Origin: Pegoplata infirma
Lineage: Eukaryota > Arthropoda > Insecta > Diptera > Anthomyiidae
NCBI GenBank assembly: GCA_963921195.1
Contig: OY992537.1
Span: 148,545,841 to 148,609,840 of the forward strand
Reading direction: 5' to 3'
DNA length: 64,000 bases
Shown here: piece by piece, positions 1 through 11,924 of the stretch
Numbering within the stretch: position 1 is the stretch's first letter
How the letters are laid out: each line of letters starts with the position of its first letter
Made by a program: the position numbers and the translations under genes
The notes under the pieces: generated by a model
Databases searched by the model: none
What the model saw: only the letters and a program-made list of their open reading frames with translations
What the model was told of the DNA's origin: nothing

Positions 1-85
1 GAGTTATAGCAATTTAAAAATGAGGGTCTCCAAGAAACCTTAAATAATGGGTTTCTCATAAAAATGAAAAAAGAACTTTGAATAA

Positions 86-285
86 ATGCATATATCTCTG
101 TAAGTACCAGCCCGATTGCCTCACATTTGGTTCCAGAGGAAAGATAAAGTCTCAATATTTTATTTTTTTGTTATTTTGACAAAATCGGAGCAATAGTTGC
201 AGAGATACAGCCGTTGAAAGTAAAAGGTCTCCAGACTACGAAAAATTACAAGTTTATCATTTTTGAAAAAATAAATTTTTTTAAA
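86..285. repeat. Sub-unit A1 of the monomer (about 200 bp)
   Basis: Aligns by eye with sub-unit B, 350 bases downstream. Both run: atgcat, a/tatctctg or tatctg, ccgat, a T-rich stretch, aaaatcgga, then agatacagcc or agttatagca, ggtctcca, and an A/T-rich tail. The inverted arms at about 90-125 and 172-208 match at roughly two thirds of positions, so the sub-unit could fold as a long imperfect hairpin with a loop of about 45 bases. The extent is approximate. Confidence 0.75.
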
Positions 286-435
286 AATTTAAAATCGAGC
301 AATCTCTTTTATTCTAATTAAACTTTATTGAAAAAGATTTAAATTTGTGCAAAGGCATTTGAAATCGATATAATGGTAACCTTGATATAGCCATTTCAAG
401 TTATTACAAGTAACCCGAAAATATTTTTGATATGA
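286..435. repeat. Sub-unit A2 of the monomer (about 150 bp, most diverged)
   Basis: Begins aaaatcgagcaatc, like the aaaatcggagcaat of A1, and later carries gatatagccatttcaagtt, which parallels gatacagccgttgaaagt in A1 and gttatagcaatttaaaaat in B. It ends in tgatatgaatgcat, leading into B. I read it as a third, shortened copy of the same ancestral unit. This is weaker than the A1/B match and needs an alignment score to confirm. Confidence 0.5.
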
Positions 436-636
436 ATGCATAAATATCTGTTAATACTAGTCCGATAGTCTTAATTTTTTTCTGTCATGATAAAGCTAAT
501 ATACTTATGCATTCTAGTTTTTATAGAGTCAAAATCGGATCATTATTTACCGAGTTATAGCAATTTAAAAATGAGGGTCTCCAAGAAACCTTAAATAATG
601 GGTTTCTCATAAAAATAAAAAAAAAACTTTGCATAA
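436..636. repeat. Sub-unit B of the monomer (about 201 bp)
   Basis: Second clear copy of the ancestral unit. It starts atgcataaatatctg at 436 and ends where the next monomer's atgcatatatctctg begins at 637. Its aaatcgg at 532-538 lies exactly 350 bases after that of A1, and ggtctcca follows in both. It carries most of the subtype-diagnostic sites: gcattctag or gccttctag, ggatc or gcatc, and ccaagaaacc or ccaaaaaacc. Confidence 0.75.
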
Positions 637-2287
637 ATGCATATATCTCTGAAAGTACCAGCCCGATTGCCTCACATTTGGTTCCAGAGGAAAGATAAAG
701 TCTCAATCTTTTATTTTTTTGTTATTTTGACAAAATCGGAGCAATAGTTGCAGAGATACAGCCGTTGAAAGTAAAAGGTCTCCAGACTACGAAAAATTAC
801 AACTTTATCATTTTTGAAAAAATAAATTTTTTTAAAAATTTAAAATCGAGCAATCTCTTTTATTCTATTTAAACTTTATTGAAAAAGATTTAAATTCGTG
901 CAAAGGCATTTGAAAGCGATATAATGGTAACCTTGATATAGCCATTTCAAGTTATTACAAGTAACCCGAAAATATTTTTGATATGAATGCATAAATATCT
1001 GTTAATACTAGTCTGATAGTCTTAATTTTTTTCTGTCATGATAAAGCTAATATACTTATGCATTCTAATTTTTATAGAGTCAAAATCGGATCATTATTTA
1101 CCGAGTTATAGCAATTTAAAAATGAGGGTCTCCAAAAAACCTTAAATAATGGGTTTCTCATAAAAATGAAAAAAAAAACTTTGCATAAATGCATATATCT
1201 CTGTAAGTACCAGCCCGATTGTCTCACATTTGGTTCCAGAGGAAAGATAAAGTCTCAATCTTTTATTTTTTTGTTATTTTGACAAAATCGGAGCAATAGT
1301 TGCAGAGATACAGCCGTTGAAAGTAAAAGGTCTCCAGACTACGAAAAATTACAAGTTTATCATTTTTGAAAAAATAATTTTTTTTTAAAATTTAAAATCG
1401 AGCAATCTCTTTTATTCTATTTAAACTTTATTGAAAAAGATTTAAATTCGTGCAAAGGCATTTGAAATTGATATAATGGTAACCTTGATATAGCCATTTC
1501 AAGTTATTACAAGTAACCCGAAAATATTTTTGATATGAATGCATAAATATCTGTTAATACTAGTCCGATAGTCTTAATTTTTTTCTGTCATGATAAAGCT
1601 AATATACTTATGCCTTCTAGTTTTTATAGAGTCAAAATCGGATCATTATTTACCGAGTTATAGCAATTTAAAAATGAGGGTCTCCAAAAAACCTTAAATA
1701 ATGGGTTTCTCATAAAAATGAAAAAAAAAAACTTTGCATAAATGCATATATCTCTGTAAGTACCAGCCCGATTGTCTCACATTTGGTTCCAGAGGAAAGA
1801 TAAAGTCTCAATCTTTTATTTTTTTGTTATTTTGACAAAATCGGAGCAATAGTTGCAGAGATACAGCCGTTGAAAGTAAAAGGTCTCCAGACTACGAAAA
1901 ATTACAAGTTTATCATTTTTGAAAAAATAATTTTTTTTAAAAATTTAAAATCGAGCAATCTCTTTTATTCGAATTAAACTTTATTGAAAAAGATTTAAAT
2001 TCGTGCAAAGGCCTTGAATGGTAACCTTGATATAGCCATTTCAAGATATTACAAGTAACCCGAAAATATTTTTGATATGAATGCATAAATATCTGTTAAT
2101 ACTAGTCCGATAGTCTTATTTTTTTTCTGTCATGATAAAGCTAATATACTTATGCATTCTAGTTTTTATAGAGTCAAAATCGGATCATTATTTACCGAGT
2201 TATAGCAATTTAAAAATGAGGGTCTCCAAGAAACCTTAAATAATGGGTTTCTCATAAAAATAAAAAAAAAACTTTGCATAAATGCAT

Positions 2288-3023
2288 CCCAGCAAAACTT
2301 AGATTACCAAATAAGGTATAAAATAAGGTATAGGATCTCTTATTTTATACATTGCAGCATTGATGATTTTAACAGGCGATGAGACTCAAAGTAATGCATC
2401 CACATTATCACAAAGAATACCAGTAAGGTATAAAATAAGTCATAAATTTATAACGAAGAATACGAGTAAGGTGTAAAATATATGATATTTTATAGGTTAC
2501 GAGAAATGAAAGAATATAGCATACCAGAAGATAATATATAAGGTGTTACGAGTAGTGAAAAAGTAATTTTGTATTAAATTTACTCACGTGATTGTAAGTG
2601 AGTGTAAGTAGATAAAATATGCTCGTGAGTGTGTATCGTTAGAAATTTCCTGTCGTGAGCCCATCTCTAGTTTAAACTTATGCATTTTTTTATAAAATAA
2701 TAATTATTTTTTATGTTATTGTAATGCATTATGCATCCAATTATAAATAATGCATTATTTCAAACTTTCAAATAATACATAATGTAACCAAATATAAGTC
2801 ATCCATGATTTAATGTTTAGAAATAACAAATATGAAATAAATTTTTTACAATAATCATGCATTACGTAGCAAATTATTAGTAGTGCATTATTTTTCGCTT
2901 GAAAATAATACGTTGTGGAACAAATGTTTGGTAAGACATCCTAAAATAATGCTACAAATAAGGTATATACATTACCTGGTAATGTGTTATATAATCACTA
3001 CCCATTACCAAAGTTTTGCTGGG
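2288..3023 (+). mobile_element. CCCAGC-ended MITE, family 1, copy 1
   Basis: A 736-bp insertion into an otherwise normal monomer. The ends are inverted repeats, cccagcaaaactt at the left and aagttttgctggg at the right. The flanking satellite reads through perfectly if the dinucleotide AT (2286-2287 and 3024-3025) was duplicated on insertion. The interior is AT-rich, with repeated taaggtataaaata-type words near the left end and no plausible coding region, so it is non-autonomous. A second copy in inverted orientation lies at 34352-35077. The superfamily is uncertain: a 2-bp duplication that is not TA argues against Tc1/mariner. An ISL2EU- or CMC-related group is a guess only. Confidence 0.85.
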
Positions 3024-6000
3024 ATATATCTCTGTAAGTACCAGCCCGATTGCCTCACATTTGGTTCCAGAGGAAAGATAAAGTCTCAATCTTTTATTTT
3101 TTTGTTATTTTGACAAAATCGGAGCAATAGTTGCAGAGATACAGCCGTTGAAAGTAAAAGGTCTCCAGACTACGAAAAATTACAAGTTTATCATTTTTGA
3201 AAAAATAAATTTTTTTAAAAATTTAAAATCGAGCAATCTCTTTTATTCTAATTAAACTTTATTGAAAAAGATTTAAATTCGTGCAAAGGCATTTGAAATT
3301 GATATAATGGTAACCTTGATATAGCCATTTCAAGTTATTACAAGTAACCCGAAAATATTTTTGATATGAATGCATAAATATCTGTTAATACTAGTCCGAT
3401 AGTCTTAATTTTTTTCTGTCATGATAAAGCTAATATACTTATGCATTCTAGTTTTTATAGAGTCGAAATCGGATCATTATTTACCGAGTTATAGCAATTT
3501 AAAAATGAGGGTCTCCAAGAAACCTTAAATAATGGGTTTCTCATAAAAATGAAAAAAAAAACTTTGAATAAATGCATATATCTCTGTAGGTACCAGCCCG
3601 ATTGCCTCACATTTGGTTCCAGAGGAAAGATAAAGTCTCAATATTTTATTTTTTTGTTATTTTGACAAAATCGGAGCAATAGTTGCAGAGATACAGCCGT
3701 TGAAAGTAAAAGGTCTCCAGACTACGAAAAATTACAAGTTTATCATTTTTGAAAAAATAATTTTTTTTAAAAATTTAAAATCGAGCAATCTCTTTTATTC
3801 TAATTAAACTTTATTGAAAAAGATTTAAATTCGTGCAAAGGCATTTGAAATCGATATAATGGTAACCTTGATATAGCCATTTCAAGTTATTACAAGTAAC
3901 CCGAAAATATTTTTGATATGAATGCATAAATATCTGTTAATACTAGTCCGATAGTCTTAATTTTTTTCTGTCATGATAAAGCTAATATACTTATGCATTC
4001 TAGTTTTTATAGAGTAAAAATCGGATCATTATTTACCGAGTTATAGCAATTTAAAAATGAGGGTCTCCAAGAAACCTTAAATAATGGGTTTCTCATAAAA
4101 ATAAAAAAAAAACTTTGCATAAATGCATATATCTCTGAAAGTACCAGCCCGATTGCCTCACATTTGGTTCCAGAGGAAAGATAAAGTCTCAATCTTTTAT
4201 TTTTTTGTTATTTTGACAAAATCGGAGCAATAGTTGCAGAGATACAGCCGTTGAAAGTAAAAGGTCTCCAGACTACGAAAAATTACAAGTTTATCATTTT
4301 GAAAAAATAAATTTTTTTAAAAATTTAAAATCGAGCAATCTCTTTTATTCTATTTAAACTTTATTGAAAAAAATTTAAATTCGTGCAAAGGCATTTGAAA
4401 TCGAAATAATGGTAACCTTGATATAGCCATTTCAAGTTAATACAAGTAACCCGAAAATATTTTTGATATGAATGCATAAATATCTGTTAATACTAGTCCG
4501 ATAGTCTTAATTTTTTTCTGTCATGATAAAGCTAATATTCTTATGCCTTCTAGTTTTTATAGAGTCAAAATCGGATCATTATTTACCGAGTTATAGCAAT
4601 TTAAAAATGAGGGTCTCCAAAAAACCTTAAATAATGGGTTTCTCATAAAAATGAAAAATAAACTTTGCATAAATGCATATATCTCTGTAAGTACCAGCCC
4701 GATTGTCTCACATTTGATTCCAGAGGAAAGATAAAGTCTCAATCTTTTATTTTTTTGTTATTTTGACAAAATCGGAGCAATAGTTGCAGAGATACAGCCG
4801 TTGAAAGTAAAAGGTCTCCAGACTACGAAAAATTACAACTTTATCATTTTTGAAAAAATAAATTTTTTTAAAAATTTAAAATCGAGCAATCTCTTTTATT
4901 CTATTTAAACTTTATTGAAAAAAATTTAAATTCGTGCAAAGGCATTTGAAATCGAAATAATGGTAACCTTGATATAGCCATTTCAAGTTATTACAAGTAA
5001 CCCGAAAATATTTTTGATATGAATGCATAAATATCTGTTAATACTAGTCCGATAGTCTTAATTTTTTGCTTTCATGATAAAGCTAATATACTTATGCATT
5101 CTAGTTTTTATAGAGTCAAAATCGGATCATTATTTACCGAGTTATAGCAATTTAAAAATGAGAGTCTCCAAAAAACCTTAAATAATGGGTTTCTCATAAA
5201 AATGAAAAAAAAAACTTTGCATAAATGCATATATCTCTGTAAGTACCAGCCCGATTGTCTCACATTTGGGTCCAGAGGAAAGATAAAGTCTCAATCTTTT
5301 ATTTTTTTGTTATTTTGGAGCAATAGTTGCAGAGATACAGCCGTTGAAAGTAAAAGGTCTCCAGACTACGAAAAATTACAAGTTTATCATTTTTGAAAAA
5401 ATAATTTTTTTTAAAAATTTAAAATCGAGCAATCTCTTTTATTCGAATTAAACTTTATTGAAAAAGATTTAAATTCGTGCAAAGGCCTTGAATGGTAACC
5501 TTGATATAGCCATTTCAAGTTATTACAAGTAACCCGAAAATATTTTTGATATGAATGCATAAATATCTGTTAATACTAGTCCGATAGTCTTAATTTTTTT
5601 CTGTCATGATAAAGCTAATATACTTATGCATTCTAGTTTTTATAGAGTCAAAATCGGATCATTATTTACCGAGTTATAGCAATTTAAAAATGAGGGTCTC
5701 CAAGAAACCTTAAATAATGGGTTTCTCATAAAAATAAAAAAAAAACTTTGCATAAATGCATATATCTCTGTAAGTACCAGCCCCATTGCCTCACATTTGG
5801 TTCCAGAGGAAAGATAAAGTCTCAATCTTTTATTTTTTTGTTATTTTGACAAAATCGGAGCAATAGTTGCAGAGATACAGCCGTTGAAAGTAAAAGGTCT
5901 CCAGACTACGAAAAATTACAAGTTAATCATTTTTGAAAAAAAAAAATTTTTTTAAAAATTTAAAATCGAGCAATCTCTTTTATTCTATTTAATCTTTATT

Positions 6001-9000
6001 GAAAAAGATTTAAATTCGTGCAAAGGCATTAGAAAACGATAGAATGGTAACCTTGATATAGCCATTTCAAGTTATTACAAGTAACCCGAAAATATTTTTG
6101 ATATGAATGCATAAATATCTGTTAATACTAGTCCGATAGTCTTAATTTTTTTCTGTCATGATAAAGCTAATATACTTATGCCTTCTAGTTTTTATAGAGT
6201 CAAAATCGGATCATTATTTACCGAGTTATAGCAATTTAAAAATGAGGGTCTCCAAAAAACCTTAAATAATGGGTTTCTCATAAAAATGAAAAAAAAACTT
6301 TGCATAAATGCATATATCTCTGTAAGTACCAGCCCGATTGTCTCACATTTGGTTCCAGAGGAAAGATAAAGTCTCAATCTTTTATTTTTTTGTTATTTTG
6401 ACAAAATCGGAGCAATAGTTGCAGAGATACAGCCGTTGAAAGTAAAAGGTCTCCAGACTACGAAAAATTACAAGTTTATCATTTTTGAAAAAATAATTTT
6501 TTTTAAAAATTTAAAATCGAGCAATCTCTTTTATTCGAATTAAACTTTATTGAAAAAGATTTAAATTCGTGCAAAGGCCTTGAATGGTAACCTTGATATA
6601 GCCATTTCAAGTTATTACAAGTAACCCGAAAATATTTTTGATATGAATGCATAAATATCTGTTAATACTAGTCCGATAGTCTTAATTTTTTTCTGTCATG
6701 ATAAAGCTAATATACTTATGCATTCTAATTTTTATAGAGTCAAAATCGGATCATTATTTACCGAGTTATAGCAATTTAAAAATGAGGGTCTCCAAAAAAC
6801 CTTAAATAATGGGTTTCTCATAAAAATGAAAAAAAAAAAACTTTGCATAAATGCATATATCTCTGTAAGTACCAGCCCGATTGTCTCACATTTGGTTCCA
6901 GAGGAAAGATAAAGTCTCAATCTTTTATTTTTTTGTTATGTTGACAAAATCGGAGCAATAGTTGCAGAGATACAGCCGTTGAAAGTAAAAGGTCTCCAGA
7001 CTACGAAAAATTACAAGTTTATCATTTTTGAAAAAATAAATTTTTTTAAAAATTTAAAATCGAGCAATCTCTTTTATTCTAATTAAACTTTATTGAAAAA
7101 GATTTAAATTCGTGCAAAGGCATTTGAAATTGATATAATGGTAACCTTGATATAGCCATTTCAAGTTATTACAAGTAACCCGAAAATATTTTTGATATGA
7201 ATGCATAAATATCTGTTAATACTAATCCGATAGTCTTAATTTTTTTCTGTCATGATAAAGCTAATATACTTATGCATTCTAGTTTTTATAGAGTCAAAAT
7301 CGGATCATTATTTACCGAGTTATAGCAATTTAAAAATGAGGGTCTCCAAGAAACCTTAAATAATGGGTTTCTCATAAAAATGAAAAAAAAACTTTGAATA
7401 AATGCATATATCTCTGTAAGTACCAGCCCGATTGCCTCACATTTGGTTCCAGAGGAAAGATAAAGTCTCAATATTTTATTTTTTTGTTATTTTGACAAAA
7501 TCGGAGCAATAGTTGCAGAGATACAGCCGTTGAAAGTAAAAGGTCTCCAGACTACGAAAAATTACAAGTTTATCATTTTTGAAAAAATAAATTTTTTTAA
7601 AAATTTAAAATCGAGCAATCTCTTTTATTCTAATTAAACTTTATTGAAAAAGATTTAAATTCGTGCAAAGGCATTTGAAATCGATATAATGGTAACCTTG
7701 ATATAGCCATTTCAAGTTATTACAAGTAACCCGAAAATATTTTTGATATGAATGCATAAATATCTGTTAATACTAGTCCGATAGTCTTAATTTTTTTCTG
7801 TCATGATAAAGCTAATATACTTATGCATTCTAGTTTTTATAGAGTCAAAATCGGATCATTATTTACCGAGTTATAGCAATTTAAAAATGAGGGTCTCCAA
7901 GAAACCTTAAATAATGGGTTTCTCATAAAAATAAAAAAAAACTTTGCATAAATGCATAAATCTCTGTAAGTACCAGCCCGATTGCCTCACATTTGGTTCC
8001 AGAGGAAAGATAAAGTCTCAATCTTTTATTTTTTTGTTATTTTGACAAAATCGGAGCAATAGTTGCAGAGATACAGCCGTTGAAAGTAAAAGGTCTCCAA
8101 ACTACGAAAAATTACAAGTTTATCATTTTTGAAAAAATAAATTTTTTTAAAAATTTAAAATCGAGCAATCTCTTTTATTCTATTTAAACTTTATTGAAAA
8201 ACATTTAAATTCGTGCAAAGGCATTTGAAAGCGATATAATGGTAACCTTGATATAGCCATTTCAAGTTATTACAAGTAACCCGAAAATATTTTTGATATG
8301 AATGCATAAATATCTGTTAATACTAGTCTGATAGTCTTAATTTTTTTCTGTCATGATAAAGCTAATATACTTATGCATTCTAATTTTTATAGAGTCAAAA
8401 TCGGATCATTATTTACCGAGTTATAGCAATTTAAAAATGAGGGTCTCCAAAAAACCTTAAATAATGGGTTTCTCATAAAAATGAAAAAAAAAAACTTTGC
8501 ATAAATGCATATATCTCTGTAAGTACCAGCCCGATTGTCTCACATTTGGTTCCAGAGGAAAGATAAAGTCTCAATCTTTTATTTTTTTGTTATTTTGACA
8601 AAATCGGAGCAATAGTTGCAGAGATACAGCCGTTGAAAGTAAAAGGTCTCCAGACTACGAAAAATTACAAGTTTATCATTTTTGAAAAAATAAATTTTTT
8701 TAAAAATTTAAAATCGAGCAATCTCTTTTATTCTATTTAAACTTTATTGAAAAAGATTTAAATTCGTGCAAAGGGATTAGAAAACGATAGAATGGTAACC
8801 TTGATATAGCCATTTCAAGTTATTACAAGTAACCCGAAAATATTTTTGATATGAATGCATAAATATCTGTTAATACTAGTCCGATAGTCTTAATTTTTTT
8901 CTGTCATGATAAAGCTAATATACTTATGCCTTCTAGTTTTTATAGAGTCAAAATCGGATCATTATTTACCGAGTTATAGCAATTTAAAAATGAGGGTCTC

Positions 9001-11924
9001 CAAAAAACCTTAAATAATGGGTTTCTCATAAAAATGAAAAAAAAACTTTGCATAAATGCATATATCTCTGTAAGTACCAGCCCGATTGTCTCACATTTGG
9101 TTCCAGAGGAAAGATAAAGTCTCAATCTTTTATTTTTTTGTTATTTTGACAAAATCGGAGCAATAGTTGCAGAGATACAGCCGTTGAAAGTAAAAGGTCT
9201 CCAGACTACGAAAAATTACAAGTTTATCATTTTTGAAAAAATAATTTTTTTTAAAAATTTAAAATCGAGCAATCTCTTTTATTATATCTTTTATTATATA
9301 GGGTCTCCAAAAAACCTTAAATAATGGGTTTCTCTTAAAAATGAAAAAAAAAAACTTTGCATAAATGCATATATCTCTGTAAGTACCAGCCCGATTGTCT
9401 CACATTTGGTTCCAGAGGAAAGATAAAGTCTCAATCTTTTATTTTATTGTTATTTTGACAAAATCGGAGCAATAGTTGCAGAGATACAGCCGTTGAAAGT
9501 AAAAGGTCTCCAGACTACGAAAAATTACAAGTTTATCATTTTTGAAAAAAAAAAAATTTTTAAAAATTTAAAATCGAGCAATATCTTTTATTCTATTTAA
9601 ACTTAATTGAAAAAGATTTAAATTCGTGCAAAGGCATTAGAAAACGATAGAATTGTAACCTTGATATAGCCATTTCAGGTTATTACAAGTTACCCGAAAA
9701 TATTTTTGATATGAATGCATAAATATCTGTTAATACTAGTCTGATAGTCTTAAATTTTTTCTGTCATGATAAAGCTAATATACTTATGCATTCTAGTTTT
9801 TATAGAGTCAAAATCGCATCATTATTTACCGAGTTATAGCAATTTAAAAATGAGGGTCTCCAAAAAACCTTAAATAATGGGTTTCTCATAAAAATGAAAA
9901 AAAAACTTTGCATAAATGCATATATCTCTGTAAGTACCAGCCCGATTGTCTCACATTTGGTTCCAGAGGAAAGATAAAGTCTCAATCTTTTATTTTTTTG
10001 TTATTTTGACAAAATCGGAGCAATAGTTGCAGAGATACAGCCGTTGAAAGTAAAATGTCTCCAGACTACGAAAAATTACAAGTTTATCATTTTTGAAAAA
10101 ATAATTTTTTTTAAAAGTTTAAAATCGAGCAATCTCTTTTATTCTAATTAAACTTTATTGAAAAAGATTTAAATTCGTGTAAAGGCATTTGAAATTGATG
10201 TAATGGTAACCTTGATATAGCCATTTCAAGTTATTACAAGTAACCCGAAAATATTTTTGATATGAATGCATAAATATCTGTTAATACTAGTCTGATAGTC
10301 TTAATTTTTTTCTGTCATGATAAAGCTAATATACTTATGCATTCTAATTTTTATAGAGTCAAAATCGGATCATTATTTACCGAGTTATAGCAATTTAAAA
10401 ATGAGGGTCTCCAAAAAACCTTAAATAATGGGTTTCTCATAAAAATGAAAAAAAAAACTTTGCATAAATGCATATATCTCTGTAAGTACCAGCCCGATTG
10501 TCTCACATTTGGTTCCAGAGGAAAGATAAAGTCTAAATCTTTTATTTTTTTGTTATTTTGACAAAATCGGAGCAATAGTTGCAGAGATACAGCCGTTGAA
10601 AGTAAAAGGTCTCCAGACTGCGAAAAATTACAAGTTTATCATTTTTGAAAAAATAAATTTTTTAAAAATTTAAAATCGAGCAATCTCTTTTATTCTATTT
10701 AAACTTTATTGAAAAAGATTTAAATTCGTGCAAAGGCATTAGAAAACGATAGAATGGTAACCTTGATATAGCCATTTCAAGTTATTACAAGTAACCCGAA
10801 AATATTTTTGATATGAATGCATAAATATCTGTTAATACTAGTCCGATAGTCTTAATTTTTTTCTGTCATGATAAAGCTAATATACTTATGCCTTCTAGTT
10901 TTTATAGAGTCAAAATCGGATCATTATTTACCGAGTTATAGCAATTTAAAAATGAGGGTCTCCAAAAACCCTTAAATAATGGGTTTCTCATAAAAATGAA
11001 AAAAAAACTTTGCATAAATGCATATATCTCTGTAAGTACCAGCCCGATTGTCTCACATTTGGTTCCAGAGGAAAGATAAAGTCTCAATCTTTTATTTTTT
11101 TGTTATTTTGACAAAATCGGAGCAATAGTTGCAGAGATACAGCCGTTGAAAGTAAAAGGTCTCCAGACTACGAAAAATTACAAGTTTATCATTTTTGAAA
11201 AAATAATTTTTTTTAAAAATTTAAAATCGAGCAATCTCTTTTATTCGAATTAAACTTTATTGAAAAAGATTTAAATTCGTGCAAAGGCCTTGAATGGTAA
11301 CCTTGATATAGCCATTTCAAGTTATTACAAGTAACCCGAAAATATTTTTGATATGAATGCATAAATATCTGTTAATACTAGTCCGATAGTCTTAATTTTT
11401 TTCTGTCATGATAAAGCTAATATACTTATGCATTCTAGTTTTTATAGAGTCAAAATCGGATCATTATTTACCGAGTTATAGCAATTTAAAAATGAGGGTC
11501 TCCAAGAAACCTTAAATAATGGGTTTCTCATAAAAATGAAAAAAAAACTTTGAATAAATGCATATATCTCTGTAAGTACCAGCCCGATTGTCTCACATTT
11601 GGTTCCAGAGGAAAGGTAAAGTCTCAATATTTTATTTTTTTGTTATTTTGACAAAATCGGAGCAATAGTTGCAGAGATACAGCCGTTGAAAGTAAAAGGT
11701 CTCCAGACTACGAAAAATTACAAGTTTATCATTTTTGAAAAAATAATTTTTTTTAAAAATTTAAAATCGAGCAATCTCTTTTATTCTAATTAAACTTTAT
11801 TGAAAAATATTTAAATTCATGCAAAGGCATTTGAAATCGATATAATAGTAACCTTGATATAGCCATTTCAAGTTATTACAAGTAACCCGAAAATATTTTT
11901 GATATGAATGCATAAATATCTGTT
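3024..11924. repeat. Satellite segment 2
   Basis: About 16 monomers. It contains the 12-base deletion subtype near 5480, 6575 and 11285, and a rearranged short monomer with its junction at 9281-9300. The part from about 7.3 to 10.0 kb resembles 16.2-19.5 kb and 39.4-43.2 kb. It ends at the TT duplicated by the next element. Confidence 0.95.
9281..9300. repeat. Junction of a 309-bp short monomer with AT-rich filler
   Basis: After aatctctttt the satellite normally continues with attctaattaaac. Here a duplicated tcttttattata-type filler follows, and then the sequence jumps to gggtctcc, losing about 242 bases. The spacing between equivalent points is about 860 (551 + 309). The identical junction recurs at 18746-18765 and 42492-42511, so all three descend from one rearrangement. 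Confidence 0.9.

Larger units (their letters stand above)
1..551. repeat. Reference satellite monomer (first complete unit in the window)
   Basis: First full 551-bp unit, used here for numbering. It holds two strong copies of a spaced motif on the plus strand: aaatcgg at 182-188, 14 bases, then agatac at 203-208; and aaatcgg at 532-538, 14 bases, then agttat at 553-558, just across the unit boundary. An inverse copy (atatct at 92-97, 14 bases, ccgatt at 112-117) faces the first of these. The unit is rich in A and T runs, notably around 163-169 and 265-285. Confidence 0.95.
1..2287. repeat. Satellite segment 1
   Basis: About four monomers. The one around 1980-2060 carries the 12-base deletion subtype (gcaaaggccttgaatgg). 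The segment ends at the AT duplicated by the first MITE. No other feature is seen. Confidence 0.95.

Noticed and set aside
1..551. CENP-B box in the satellite monomer.
   Set aside because: I looked for a TTCG...CGGGA-type 17-bp site and saw none in the reference monomer, so centromere identity cannot be argued on that basis.
521..706. A 61-residue minus-strand ORF (starting MRLYLSSG) repeated in most monomers as a possible conserved peptide gene.
   Set aside because: It spans the monomer B/A1 junction and is open only when the A run has the right length; many monomers lose it by one-base A-run changes with no sign of compensation. Amino-acid changes follow monomer subtypes. Repetition alone explains its recurrence.
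2288..3023. Helitron interpretation of the CCCAGC element (A|TC start, T after the end).
   Set aside because: It has clear terminal inverted repeats and 2-bp duplications at AT, AA and TT; no CTRR end with a preceding hairpin is seen.
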